Positions 34,705-47,112 of a stretch of 64,000 bases of DNA are shown in pieces; position 1 is the first letter of the stretch, and each line of letters begins with the position of its first letter. Origin of the DNA: Viridothelium virens (taxonomy: Eukaryota > Ascomycota > Dothideomycetes > Trypetheliales > Trypetheliaceae). The position numbers and the translations under genes are program-made. The DNA is taken from the NCBI GenBank assembly GCA_010094025.1, contig ML991810.1, positions 62,001 through 126,000 on the forward strand, written 5' to 3'. The notes under the pieces were generated by a model that saw only the letters and a program-made list of their open reading frames with translations, was not told the DNA's origin and did not search any database.

Positions 34705-37700
34705 ATGGCACCCGCTCGAGTACCACCCACCGATACCAAATGGGATAACAGCTTCCATACCCATCGCCGACACAAACTTTTCAAAGCCCCTCCTCGCGAT
34801 CACACTGCGTATCCATCCCTCACTGCCGCCGTAGAACCCCACATCAAATCCTTCAACGCCATTCTCGACAAAGGTGGACTCCTGGATCTTGGCTTGCAAG
34901 ACATTGGCACCAAAGAGTTCCTCGATGGCGACAATACAACAGTTGAAGATGCTGGAGATGACGTGGAAGACCCCACCATGACCTCAAACGCACCATCGAC
35001 GAGACGGCTTCCCCGCAATAAACTCTCGCTCAGAATCAAAGAGGTCTTCATAGAAAGACCAAAGCTGCCAGTGACAAACAAACATACGACGCAGAGAGAT
35101 ATTACCCCCGCAGAGGCAAGGGAGAGGTATTGTAGCTACAAGGGAAAGTTAAGAGCCAGGGTTGAATGGAGGATCAACAGTGGCGACTGGACGAGTGTGG
35201 TGAGGGAAATGGGACAGGTCCCGATTATGTTATGCGTAAGTCACACCATCCGTTCTTCAGACGATCTGGGATGGGCCCTGAAGTTAGGATTGTGCACCTT
35301 ACAAATTTTGTACCCCAGTCACAGTTGCATAGCTAGAGACGCTTGAATATTTCTCCATGTCGATATGTCCTTCTGCTTATGCTGATCTTCATTCAAGAGC
35401 AAAAGGTGCTATTTGGAGAACCTCGCACCTGAGCAACTTATCCAGTACAAAGAAGAAAGCGATGAGCGAGGTGGCTACTTTATTGTCAATGGCAATGAAA
35501 AACTCATTCGCATGTTGATCGTGCAACGGAGAAATTATCCCATGGCCATCATTCGACCATCATTCGGAAATCGAGGCGCTGCCTATACGAAGTACGGTAT
35601 ATCGATCCGCTGCGCTCGTCCAGATCAGACCTCTCAGACAAATTACCTTCACTACATCGCCGATGGTAACATTACGTTTCGCTTCAGCTGGAGAAAAAAT
35701 GAATATATGGTTCCAGTTGTCATGATCATGAAAGCCTTGGTGAACACAAATGATCGAGAGATTTTCGAAGGAATTGTTGGGCCGGCCGGTGACAAAGGAC
35801 TGAAGGATAAGCAATTCGTGACAGAACGTGTGGAGCTGTTGCTAAGGACATACAAGGCCTTCAACATGCACAGTAGATCAAAAACAAGAGCTTATCTGGG
35901 GTTGAGATTCAGACCAGTCCTTGGGATGGCAGATGATCGGACTAACGAAGAAGTCGGAACCTACTTTCTGCGAAAAATTGTGCTACCTCACTTAGGATGG
36001 CTCAATGTCACAGAAGCGCAGGATGCTGACAAATTCCGTCTACTTCTCTTCATGTCAAGGAAACTGTACGCTCTTGTGGAAGGAGAATGTGCGGCTGACA
36101 ACCCTGATACCGTGCAAAACCAAGAAATCTTACTTGGTGGATTTCTCTACGGCATGATCCTCAAGGAGAAATTAGAAGAATACCTTGATGGAGTCAGAAG
36201 ACCCGCATCCGTATGGCGATTACAAAATCCAGGAGAGACATATGCCGGGCAAAAGTTCCGAAAAGACTTTGTGGCCAAAATCCTGGGCGGAAGCAATGAA
36301 AATATCGGTTCGTCAGTGGAGAATTTCTTGTCGACTGGCAATATCACCAGTACCAGCGGACTGGACTTACAGCAAGCTTCCGGATATACAGTTGTTGCTG
36401 AGAAGATTAATTTCTATCGCTTCATCAGTCATTTCCGAACGGTGCATCGAGGGAGTTTCTTCGCAGAATTAAAGACGACAACAGTACGGAAACTACTGCC
36501 AGAGAGTTGGGGTTTCTTATGCCCTGTACATACACCCGACGGTAGTCCTTGTGGGCTTCTCAATCATCTTGCACACAAATGCAAAATAGCCACCAAAAAT
36601 GTGGATGCCTCGGCTGTCCCTAACCTGGTTACGCAACTAGGTGTCTCACCTCGTGCCAAAGCCCTTCTTGATGAAAGTGTGGCCGTCATATTAGATGGCC
36701 GCATCCTCGGCTACTGCACTCCCGGACAGGCCAAAGTCATCGCCGATACGCTCAGGCATTGGAAAGTGGCAGGCCAACATGGTGTGCCTCCCCAGCTCGA
36801 AATAGGCTACATCCCAAATTCAAACGGTGGTCAATACCCTGGCGTGTATATGGCCTCGACATCTGCCCGAATGTATCGGCCCGTCAAATACCTCCCTCTC
36901 GACCGTGAAGACTTCGTCGGCCCCTTCGAACAACCTTACTTGTCTATTGCTGTCCGCTACGAAGAAGTCGTGCCGAACTCCACCACGCACGTAGAATTCG
37001 ACCCTACCAACATCCTCTCCATCGTCGCGAACATGACGCCCTTCTCCGATTTCAATCAATCCCCACGAAATATGTACCAATGTCAAATGGGCAAGCAAAC
37101 CATGAGCACCTTCGGCACCGCCATCCGCTACCGCACCGACAACAAAGCCTACCGCCTCCAAACCGTACAAACCCCAATCGTGCGGCCCCCACTCCACAAC
37201 GTCTACGGCCTCGACAACTTCCCACAGGGCACCAACTGCGTCGTCGCCGTCATCTCCTACACGGGCTACGACATGGACGACGCCATGATCATCAACAAGT
37301 CGGCGCACGAGCGCGGCTTCGCCTACGGCTGCATCTACAAGACGAAGAAGGTGGAGATCGGCGAGGAGGGCCTGCGCGGCGCGCGCATCACCAAGCTCTT
37401 CGGCTTCGCGCCCGGCGACCACGTCAAGACCGACGCCCAGGAGTACCTCGATGCTGACGGCATCGCGCGCGTGGGCGTCAAGGTCCAGGAGGGCGCGTTA
37501 CTCGCCGCGTACCATACAGTGCAGCGCACGGGGACGGGCGGGTGGGAGAATAAGGACGGGCGCACGCAGTTTGTCAAGTATAAGGACAGCGAGATGGGGT
37601 ATGTCGAGGAGGTGCGCGTGCTGGGCGCCGACACTGGCAACGAGCCGTGCCAGACCTTGCTGATTAAGTTTCGCATTCCGCGGAGTCCGGTCATTGGCGA

Positions 37701-38607
37701 TAAGTTCTCGAGTCGGCATGGGCAGAAGGGGGTGTGCTCGGTTAAGAATCCCTCGGTGGATATGCCGTTTAGCGAGAGCGGGATGCAGCCGGATGTCATC
37801 ATCAATCCGCATGCGTTTCCCTCGCGTATGACGATTGGCATGTTTATCGAGAGTATGGCGGGGAAGAGTGGGGCGCTGCACGGGTTTCCACAGGATGGTA
37901 CGCCCTGGCAGTTTGATGAGGATGAGTGCACTGCAGTGGATTACTTTGGACAGCAGTTGAAGAAGGCCGGGTATAATTACTATGGGAATGAGCCGATGTA
38001 TTCGGGTATCACGGGCGAGGAGCTCGCGGCGGACATCTACATCGGGGTCGTGTATTATCAACGATTGCGACATATGGTGAACGATAAGTACCAAGTCCGG
38101 ACGACGGGGCCGGTGGATAGGATCACGGGACAGCCAGTGAAGGGGCGGAAGAGGGGAGGTGGCATACGTATTGGGGAGATGGAGAGAGATGCGTTGCTGG
38201 CCCACGGTACTGCCTTCATTCTGCAGGACCGACTCCTGAATTGCAGTGATTATGTTCGCGCAGCAATTTGTCGGCAGTGTGGATCGTTCCTTGCTGTGGG
38301 AAGTTCCGTGGATAATTATGCGCGGAGAAGAGAAGCCACCGGGGAGATGAGATGTAGACGGTGTGCGAAGAAGTTGGAGGCGCCTGGACAGGGAGAGAAG
38401 AAGATGACGAATGGAAACGAAGTATCGAAGGCGAATACTATGGAAGATTTGGAGCTCGATGGCAATGATGTCTGGGAAGATGGCTTGAAGAAGCAGTTCC
38501 AGGGCGGAGATGACGTTGCAATCGTGGCCGTTCCAGGCGTGTTGAGGTATCTGGACGTTGAGCTGGCTGCCATGGGTGTGCGGATGAGGTTCAAAGTTGA
38601 GCCTTGA
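34705..38607 (+). CDS. RPA2: DNA-directed RNA polymerase I second-largest subunit (RPA135 type)
   Basis: Two exons (34705-35235 and 35398-38607, intron 162 nt, phase 0) give 1,246 residues; yeast Rpa135 is about 1,200. This subunit forms half of the Pol I active-site cleft and transcribes 35S rDNA in the nucleolus. The N-terminus has the Pol I-type WDNSFHTHRR. Splicing yields QVPIMLCSKRCYLENLAPEQL. Then come the lobe and fork regions (GGYFIVNGNEKLIRMLIVQR; LPESWGFLCPVHTPDGSPCG), the hybrid-binding YTGYDMDDAMIINKSAHERG and GDKFSSRHGQKGVCS, and finally a C-terminal zinc site (CRQCGSF...CRRCAKK). The isoform is assigned to Pol I rather than II or III from the N-terminal sequence and overall style. 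An acidic spacer lies before the final strand. Confidence 0.95.
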
Positions 38608-39936
38608 CGTCAAATATGGGATCTGACAAAGGGTAGCACTGGATGAACAACATGAGCTTGCTAGTATGGCCTCGGAATTCGGCATTTGCTCTGGGGATAT
38701 ACCAAGCTTTACGTGCAAAACGAACCCCCGAGGGTGTCATTGGTCATGATCCATTGCAGGGGATGTGTTCTCAGGAAGCAAAACTGATTCAAACATCAAT
38801 AAGGTGCACGAGAATGTTAGGATCTGGCAATGAAGCAATGCGCATCCATCATCGGAAAGAAAGCTCGATCTCGTTTCCTGACTTCAGAGTAGGACTGGAT
38901 CTATGAGCGGAATGCTCAAGGTTGCCATCCTAGGTCAGCGAAGTCGGGATGCAGAGGGCATCAGCTTGATATGCGAGTTCTAGGTCTATGCAGTATGGAT
39001 AGGGAAAAAAGGTGTCGCAGAATGGGAAGGTGCTGACAAGGCTGGGAGAGTTCTCAACTCTGTACTTCGCACTTTCATGTTCGCCTGCAGCGCCTATCCA
39101 TGAAATTACCGCAGCCCTCGTACACTGATAGTATTGAGTTGTTTCGGTGAAGATTCGGACGAAGCCTTCAGGAAGTCGAGAACCTACCTTATACGCCGGA
39201 ATACATCGATAGCCCCATATAGGCGCTCTAGGTAAGAGAATGCAACACGAGTCCTCAAGAGCCCCTCACACTCTAATTATTGAGCCTGCTATTCCTCTCA
39301 ATTGCTTATTGATATTTCGATATTTTTCGGTCCGAGCCGAGGAACTGAGAGGCTTATCAACAGACCCTGCCAATGATCTCGTACGTAGACAGTGTATGTA
39401 GTTCCATTCAGACGCGGATGTCATCTGGACTATCGACTCGACTATGTGTACGTAACATGACATGCGTGTACGGCAGGCATTTCGAAAGCGTCATCCCTGC
39501 CACCTGTACGATACCGGAGGACGCCGAGTCCGACATCATGTACTATGCAAACCCTGTAAAATCCACCTGTCCCCAAGACGTGCAGCATCTTTCATTGTGC
39601 AGTCTATCGGAAGAGGGTTAGCTTTTGCACTTTCCTGACCGGGATACTGGCATCTTGGTGTCTATGCTCGACGACACGGGCGCCATATATCTTGTGATGC
39701 TTGCCGACAATCACGTCACTAAAGCTTAATCCTGGAGACGACCTTCAAGGGCACGGACGGCCGAAGGGTATGAGCAGCAGAGCTACTACAAGAAGATGAT
39801 AAATCTGTCATCCTGTTCAGCACGGCTTTCCCTGAATAAAATCCAGCGGATATAACAGCATGCCGCCGCGTTCATGTGAGATAGCATAGTTGTGTCTTCG
39901 TTCTTTACCTCCGCGCTTGCATCGAGCGTCACTAAT
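38608..39936. other. Intergenic spacer
   Basis: No gene recognised. It marks the change from core genes to the sparser right-hand part of the window. Confidence 0.45.
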
Positions 39937-41725
39937 ATGGTCCTGAATTTCCATTTAGCACTGACGACTCTGCTGGCAGTGTCTGTAAAGGCGATATCCC
40001 AGCCTTCGGGAGTCAACCAATTCGACCTTGTTCCGTACTTCCGTCACAACGACACCTCCCAATTAGTTCCGGACAGCTATATCATTAAGTTCAGAGACAA
40101 TTACACTTTACAATATCATCTTGACTCTATCGGTGTAAATATCTCTTCGCTCGGCCATAACTATTATCATTTGGATATCCTCCCCGGATACCATATCAAA
40201 GCTAATCAATCTATAATTGATAATCTTATTAGAAGAGACAGAGGAGTCGAATGGGTTGAACATAGTGCCCGCGCCTATGCGCCTAAGCTTTCACGAATGA
40301 GCCCCATTAACCAGAGGAACCTATCGTCATCACCACTATCAAAGCGATATAAGGCAATCTTGGATGACCGCGCACCTTTCCCACTTGTAATGCAGTCAAG
40401 TTCGGAGAAGCTCAACCAGCGCTCAAGCGGCGCCGCCGGCTTTTGGTACTGGGATAAGGCAGGTGAGAATGTGGACATTTATGTCCTTGATACCGGCATG
40501 AATATTAATCATTGGGAGTTTGGCATACCCACTCGAGCTACAAATTTCAGGGACTTGGATGTTTCACCCTATGTTGAGGCTGGTGATGATCCCCGAATGG
40601 TGGATAGTTCTGAAGTCTCGCACGGTATGTTACCACTCTCCCTTCTCTTCCTACCTTGAGCTTCTTTTGAGGACTATCAGTCAAGTTCTCATAGTCGCAG
40701 CAACGCCGATAATTCGTACTTTGATCCACGAAACTTGCTATACACATCGCCCTAATAAGTTTCAGGTACTTGTGTTGCATCCCTTATTGGGGGCGATAGT
40801 ATCGGAGCTGCCAGAAGTGCAAATCTTATCAACTTAAAGGTCATAGGAGCGAATGTAACTGTTGATGAGGTGACTGATTATCCGAATATAGTTAAAGCGT
40901 TCGGGTAAGTCTTGGAGCAAGTCGACATTCTTCCTCAGAAGCTGATTTGATCTCGTCAATCTCAGTGAGGTGAGGAAAACGCACAACCGTAAAAAGCGGG
41001 CTTGTTGCGGTCGTCCCCCTTTTGCAGGATCGTTGATTAATTTATCTCTTGGCGGGGTGGCGTACAGCGAATCCCTTAAAACAGCCATTAGGAAACTTAA
41101 AAACGCTGGCATCCTCGTAGTTACTAGTGCGGGAAACAGCGATACCTCCACTCACCGTTATGTTCCTTGTAGCTACGATGATACAATCTGCGTCGCGTCT
41201 GTCGACAACCAATATAGAAAGGCCAGCTATTCCAATTATGGACAACATGTAACGGTATCAGCTCCGGGCGACAATGTAATATGTGCAAGTAAAGAAGGCA
41301 CTTTCCTCAGCTATGTCATCGCAAGTGGAACTTCTTTATCAACAGCCTATGTAACTGGAATTCTTGCACATTTCATTAGTTATGAAAATATACATTCAAA
41401 TGCGGAGTTAGTGTTACGACGTATGAGAGACAACTGGAATTTTGGATTTCTCGAAGGCTTCGACGCACCGCAGTCACGGGTAACTCCTAATACCTTCATC
41501 AATAACGGATTTCAGAACCCGAACAAATCACCTACACAGCCATACTTTGGCGCTCCAAGTGCTCGACACGCTCGTCGTCGTGGCCTTGGCGGTGAAAGCC
41601 CTACCAATGCTTCGCTTCGTCTTGAAGGAACCAGTACTAGTAAGCAGTCCCCACGATTCCTCATGGTGAAGGGTTTCTCTCTTCTTAATCTGATGGAAAA
41701 TCTCGTTCTCCAGCGACCAATCTAG
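39937..41725 (+). CDS. Secreted subtilisin-like serine protease (S8, I9 prodomain)
   Basis: Three exons (39937-40624, 40766-40904, 40966-41725; introns 141 and 61 nt) give 528 residues. The start at 39937 opens a clear signal peptide (MVLNFHLALTTLLAVSVKA). An inhibitor-I9-type propeptide follows (DSYIIKFRDNYTLQYHL...). The catalytic triad is complete: Asp185 in YVLDTGMNINHWEFG, His229 in SHGTCVASLIGG (rebuilt across intron 1), and Ser399 in SGTSLSTAYVTG, with the oxyanion Asn333 in SAGN. It therefore looks active. Unusual points are a basic, Cys-Cys insert (RKTHNRKKRACCGRPP) ahead of the INLSLGG strand, and about 70 extra C-terminal residues of low complexity. Third positions are more AT-rich than in the core genes to the left. 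A role in extracellular protein breakdown or host interaction is inferred. Confidence 0.9.
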
Positions 41726-43458
41726 TCCCATTTGCCACTGCATCCTTTGGAGACATCGACTCGAGCCTAACATTATAGCTTCTTGGGAAGATGCAGAGGA
41801 TGAGGCAGGTGACTAAACGGAATTCGAGTAGCGTTGACGGACAGACGCCAGGTGATTCAGATGTCCGATCTTAGAAATGTGTACGGGGCCGTTCAGGTAA
41901 CGAACTTGATCGAATATTTCCAAGGACTAAAGTTGAAATGAAAGTCTTAATCTCTCGGCATCTCATGAAATGTGAAGAATTTGTACGGAGAGGCGATGCA
42001 ATTCGAAGCTCATCGACGTCGACGTGCATAATTACCAGCCGGAGGCTACTCCATGTTCTACATTCGTCCATATCTTTCCAGAATATGCGCTAGCTCAGGA
42101 CACCGGAGGGATGTTGGCCGAATGGATTGACAGATGCAGACGAAGGATTTTTGGAAGTTAATCGCTACGCCCATGCGAAGCATAGGCGGCATGGAGATCG
42201 GGCTACGCGTGCGCGACATGTGGCAGTGGGGGAGATGAGGAAGACTCCGGGAAGACTTGACAAAAGATCGCGGAGCGGTTGGGAGATGGACCATCCTTGG
42301 AGGGTCTACGCGTGTCTGGTGCTAAACTAAAACGCTCCATAGAAGAAATATGCAAGCGGCTTGGACAACATGTACCAACCAACGAAAAAGGGACTGACAT
42401 CATACATGAGACATGTGGATACCGCTCAGGCCGAGACACTATGTTCGGTCTGTCTCGGATGCTCGAATTACGGCGGTCGGAACATAGCTGCATCTTACCG
42501 CAAGATAGAACTGGAAGAAAAGGACGACATGGGGCGTTGATAGCGCTTGAAACGTTGATGGAGAGCATAACAAGGGCTACTTGCCTGAAGAAAGTTGAAG
42601 CTCAACTTACAGATCGATTTTAAGACAGCAATATCTGGACCGTTGTCTTCAGCTATCATTTTTTGGGTTGCGCAATGGGTGTTGGAATCCAGTCTCGGGG
42701 TGTTGTACTCATGCTTTTGATGGAGGTCAGATAGGCGGTCAGAAGATGATCCTCAGCTACGGGTCGCCTAAGGTACATACCTTAGTACGATGCCTGAGCT
42801 GAGCGGTGTCAGGTGCGACCGACTCGATTCCGCGCACGTGAGAGCTACAACTCCTCACGGGTAAGCCCCTGTGTACGGAGTATTGAAGCCCGCAACGACG
42901 TTCTGTGTCACCGTAAGCGTCCAGAAAGGGTATCGAGCGCATCCGATGGAGATGGTACAATTTCAGCTCGATTAGGGTCGGGCATCCGAGGATACAGGGA
43001 AGACTCCGACGCGACGATTTCAGGGCTCGCCAGGTCGGTTCTGCGATCCTGCTGTGGCTCGGAGTGGGCAGACGGAAGCTGAAAGGCACTCACGATGGCG
43101 TTGACGCGCGCCGCTAAGACCGACCTACGTGATCTCTCGAAGCACTGTCCCTGACGATAGGATAGGGACGAACGCTCGATAGAACGCTCACACTTTAGGA
43201 TGAAGCTATGCTATGAAGATGAAAGGGTTTGTGGACTCGGGAAACAGTCTGGAGTTTCTACAAGGTACGGAGTAGTCCGCCCCTGATCGACGGACGCGTC
43301 GCGTGCGCGCTTGGGCCCGGACAGATTTGAGTTGCCAAGCTAGACCATCGTTTGAAACTAAATGCAATTTAACAGAATCGTATTGCAAAACACTAAATCC
43401 TAAGCTAGAATCCATTATGAACACAAACGGTCCAGAAGATATGAAGGCAAAAATGCAT
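41726..43458. other. Intergenic spacer
   Basis: Several overlapping open frames of 60-120 codons exist on both strands at 42,050-43,090, but none shows a family signature or sensible splice sites. The motif TACGGAGTA occurs at 42874 and 43266. Confidence 0.4.
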
Positions 43459-44205
43459 TTAATTCTTGAAAGAAACCGTCCATTTGGACTGTCCTGGCTG
43501 ACCGGCCGCGCATCCTCCGTTCTGAGTGTTCTCGCCCTGTTGACCTGGTCCGGAGCAGTTGTGCAAGAGGTAACCGTATGTGCATGCAGCGTCCGAGTCA
43601 TCGCAAGTGAACACGCACTCCGAGGTCGAAGTGCCGCACTGCGGGCCTTGTGCAGCAACGTGGTGACCCTGAGGATAGATCTCCCGGCTCGTGTCCACGA
43701 CACCCTCGGGCGCGAAGGTGAATTCCTGGATGGTGTTGGGAAGCTGACCGCCAGAGCCCTCCACATCCATGGTAGATGGGGTGTCAGCATAGGCAGCTCC
43801 CCAACCGCCGGAAAGACCAGAGTCGAATGAGACAGTAACGGAGTTGTTTTGACCGTTGGTGGACTTGGCCAGGGGTACCGAAATGGCTGGAGCTTGACCG
43901 TTGCACCAGGAGCAGCTGGTGATGGCGTTGCCAGAGTATTCGCCGCCGCCGGCAGCCATGTTCCAGATGAGGAGGACAAGCTCGTTCTCATCGCTGTCGT
44001 TGGTGAATTCCACCTCGTAGTCACCGCCTCCACCAAGGCGGATGGATCCGGTCGGTGAGTTCTGGCCCTGGAGAATAGCTTTGCTGCTGAGGACCGAGGC
44101 TACGGTCGCGGCGCGGTTGTGCAGGCGTCGGTGGGCGTGGTTTGGCTGGGCTGAAGCAGTGGAAATGCTGAGCGCAGCGAGCGCGAGGGCGATGTTGGAA
44201 CGCAT
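43459..44205 (-). CDS. Secreted cysteine-containing hypothetical protein, effector candidate
   Basis: A single exon of 248 residues. A textbook signal peptide (MRSNIALALAALSISTASAQ) is followed by a His/Arg propeptide-like stretch, then a beta-rich domain (GSIRLGGGGDYEVEFTND, LVLLIWNMAAGGGEYSGN) with a CSWC pair. A second half has six further cysteines (QCG, ECVFTC, AACTY, HNCSG, GGCA), so eight in the mature protein, enough for four disulfides. No transmembrane segment or GPI signal at the C-terminus. I do not recognise a named family; it resembles conserved fungal secreted proteins of unknown role. It sits between the protease and laccase in a gene-poor zone, a setting typical of secreted accessory proteins. 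Confidence 0.8.
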   Translation of the reverse strand: MRSNIALALAALSISTASAQPNHAHRRLHNRAATVASVLSSKAILQGQNSPTGSIRLGGGGDYEVEFTNDSDENELVLLIWNMAAGGGEYSGNAITSCSWCNGQAPAISVPLAKSTNGQNNSVTVSFDSGLSGGWGAAYADTPSTMDVEGSGGQLPNTIQEFTFAPEGVVDTSREIYPQGHHVAAQGPQCGTSTSECVFTCDDSDAACTYGYLLHNCSGPGQQGENTQNGGCAAGQPGQSKWTVSFKN

Positions 44206-46176
44206 CTTCGATAGGATTTGTTGTTTAAAATTTTGGATTGGCTAGTATTGGTATCTTGAAAAGATCGTGGTAGTGGAGTTTTTCAAATGAATGTGGAGCA
44301 GTCCAGAGCCCGGCTCTGCTATTGCAACTGGTTTAGAGAGTGACGATAAAGTTGGAGATACACAGTTAACAGAGAGCAGTGCTAAACAGGAGCAAGGGAA
44401 AGAGGCGGCACAAGGCTGCCTTTGTTCTTATAAGCCATGCCGCTCATCAGCGCTGGGCGGCAGGAAATTACAATCGGACGACAAGGATCAAGATTCGTCA
44501 AGGCCGCAGTAGCTGCATTGTTTCATGGATTTGTCGCGTGTCATTGGGCCAACGGAAAGGGGCAGAACGTGCGGGTAAGAGTTGGGCCCAACATTGGACA
44601 TGATTTGCGGGAGAACAAAGATTAGGCCTGGTGGGCACGGCCAACAAGGCAAGGCTTTCACGGCCCCTGTTAGATTCATGAACTGCTCTTACATCCAGAA
44701 TACTGTCGGTGAGCTGATCAAGACTGACAATGCATGTGAGTTGAAGCAGACTCATAGCGTTGAAATCCATGCACAAAGTAGCTGACATCTCATCGCCAAT
44801 AATCCAACTTGTTCAACAATGAAAGGATTTTCCATGATCTTGTAAAAGGAGAGCTACTGTACCTAGACCTAGCCACCTAGTGCCGGCTACGAAACCTTCA
44901 CACCAACCGCCGGGTACGATGCAGGTACAGGTGATGGCTAGGCCGAAGTGGAGCGAGTCAAATTAGATGGAACTGGGAGGCACCGAGGGGTGGCGAGCCA
45001 GTGCCAAGTGTAGAAAAGAGCGCATTATTTTGGGTAAAGTGCGGCAGGGCAGGTCGCTTGCAACATGGGTCCTTTGGCCTCGTCGCCGGACCAGTGGCCG
45101 AGGTTGGGTGGTTGGTGGAGAAGTGAAGATGGACGTGGACTTGGATGCGGACGTGGCCCACGTCTGAGCCAACGCTTTCCGGCAACTAAAGCCGCCGACG
45201 CTACTCCGGCACCCCGGCTTCGGTTCCGGCCCAACGCGGAGCGAGCTAATTGTGAAAAGATCGCCACCATCGCCATCTTCCTCTTCTCTTTCCTCTTCAC
45301 CTCCCGTCACTGAACCCTACGGAGATCATTAGAGACGAGCCCAAATGGGGGATCTGACCATCGCACATGGCCCTTTTCAGGAAATTTCGTTGCTACTGTA
45401 TTAGGATCTTGCCTGTCTCGGGTATTTCGTCCATTGGATCCATCCCATTCGCATTCCTGCGAAACGGTACTATGCATCGTCTCTGTTTGATTTCCTTGTG
45501 CATACCTTTCTGAAGGATGTTGCAGTAAGCTTCTGAGCATTAAGACACAGAGTGAAAGGAGCACGTGGCGGGACTGGAGGGCAGGTTGTACAGAGTACAA
45601 GATCTTAGACATTGAACTAAGCAAATTGCTGACTATCATTACTCTGGAGTGACTTTGGTCGAGGGCATGTTCATCTATCATGACTTCGCTGCTGATTGAA
45701 AGGTTTCATAGTCAAGGAGGTCGTACTTGCTGTCGCCTTGATGACTGGGGCGTCGTGTACGCTGCCTGGAGAGATCTCTAGACATCACTCCTTATCGATG
45801 AGTACCCTTGAAGCTCCTGATTTCCTATGCCTATGAGTGATCTTCTACAGTTTACGTGTGATTGAGATTCCTCTGCACTGTCACTGCTGCGCACTGGAGA
45901 AGTCACGTTGCAAGATTTGAGCGTGGATAGAGTGATATTCACCACGAAGCTTGGGCTAGAAGTGTGAAGCTAGGCCATCAACATGACTTCGTTTACTAGT
46001 CAGTCCGGGATATTATATGCCCCCTTACTTCCCAGTGCTTCGTAGAATCTACAATCATTCAAAGTATATGACCTGCTCCAAGGTTGCTCGCTTCTCTTCT
46101 TCCATCTCCTCAAAGAGACTTCTAACGACAATTCTGAAGCATTCAACCACAACACCCATCAATTCCCATTTAAGTC
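44206..46176. other. Intergenic spacer
   Basis: No gene recognised. A GC-rich stretch at about 44,960-45,310 has overlapping open frames in several phases, which argues for composition rather than coding. Upstream of 46177 the sequence is pyrimidine-rich, as in a fungal promoter. Confidence 0.4.
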
Positions 46177-47112
46177 ATGGCATCAAGCTCTGAAACTCAT
46201 TCCGAACAGGATGGTGTGAAGCTTGAGGTCGATCGCTACAAAAAGTGGCTGAAGGAACGAGTCGACCGCGGCTGCTATGTCGCAAGTAGCAAGGACCATA
46301 TCCTTGGCACTTTGGCGGATGAGAATACTTGGGGCATCCAAGCCGGAGCTCCAATCACTCAGGCTGTCCTCGACGATGCTGCCGTTCGTCAAAAGGAGAT
46401 TTTGAGCTTCTTCCACGAATCTGGTATGCAGGCCTACCCTAAATATTCGCTCAAGAGGTGGTATGAGGTGAAGCTTGATAGAGACGTTGGCTTCAACGCG
46501 TACGGCGATGCAATTACCATCCGTGTTCTCTACCATAAGATGGCAGAGGCTCCGCTCCTCCTTAGAAAAGTCAAAACCCTTATTGAGGCCGACGAAGGTT
46601 CGATCTACGTCCACCATCAGCGAGATCCGGACATCATCCAGTATATCGATTGGTACCATCCTGGCTTTGGGCACACCATCCAGGTGCTGGTTATGCACTT
46701 GTTTGCCGCCGTGACCTTCGAACGCGACTACCTCCTCAAATCGATACGCCGTGGCTTGCAACGTCCCGACAGATACATTGATCTCTGGGACGAAGGCCTG
46801 TATATCAACGTTCGTGAAGCCCTTCTTCATCGCGACCAATGGGAAAGCGTATGGCACAAGAGTCCCCGGGAGCTCTGGCTCAGTCGATTAGATCGTCTCA
46901 TTCAACGGACGCACGGCCTCTCTCTTCCGGATACTTGGTCAGACGCACGCAAGCAAGACGAAGACTTGAAGATCGGACTTCATAACACCCTTCGGAGCTC
47001 ATTCGCTGACACCTCTGCCTTCAACATCGCCAGCATCGCCCAACCTGTGCAGAGCCAGCCACCTCCTGTCGCCCAGTCAACGGCTGGTGCCGAGGATGAC
47101 CGCTCTGAATAG
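46177..47112 (+). CDS. Hypothetical protein, 311 residues, intronless
   Basis: One uninterrupted frame from an ATG in good context (gtcATGgc), ended by TAG. No signal peptide or membrane segment. The body is a well-composed globular mix (VKLEVDRYKKWLKERVDRGC, FFHESGMQAYPKYSLKRWYE, DIIQYIDWYHPGFGHTIQV, GLYINVREALLHRDQWESV) with evenly spread Trp, Tyr and His; the last 35 residues are low-complexity (QPPPVAQS...). I recognise no domain. Codon usage resembles the neighbouring real genes, so I regard it as a real but unassigned fungal protein. Confidence 0.75.
   Translation: MASSSETHSEQDGVKLEVDRYKKWLKERVDRGCYVASSKDHILGTLADENTWGIQAGAPITQAVLDDAAVRQKEILSFFHESGMQAYPKYSLKRWYEVKLDRDVGFNAYGDAITIRVLYHKMAEAPLLLRKVKTLIEADEGSIYVHHQRDPDIIQYIDWYHPGFGHTIQVLVMHLFAAVTFERDYLLKSIRRGLQRPDRYIDLWDEGLYINVREALLHRDQWESVWHKSPRELWLSRLDRLIQRTHGLSLPDTWSDARKQDEDLKIGLHNTLRSSFADTSAFNIASIAQPVQSQPPPVAQSTAGAEDDRSE

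Noticed and set aside
37498-38718. A 406-codon minus-strand open frame.
   Set aside because: Antisense to the conserved RPA2 C-terminal half; no start context, no family, His/Arg/Leu-rich shadow composition.
42058-43093. Overlapping 60-120 codon frames on both strands.
   Set aside because: No family pattern, no splice logic, equal openness on both strands.
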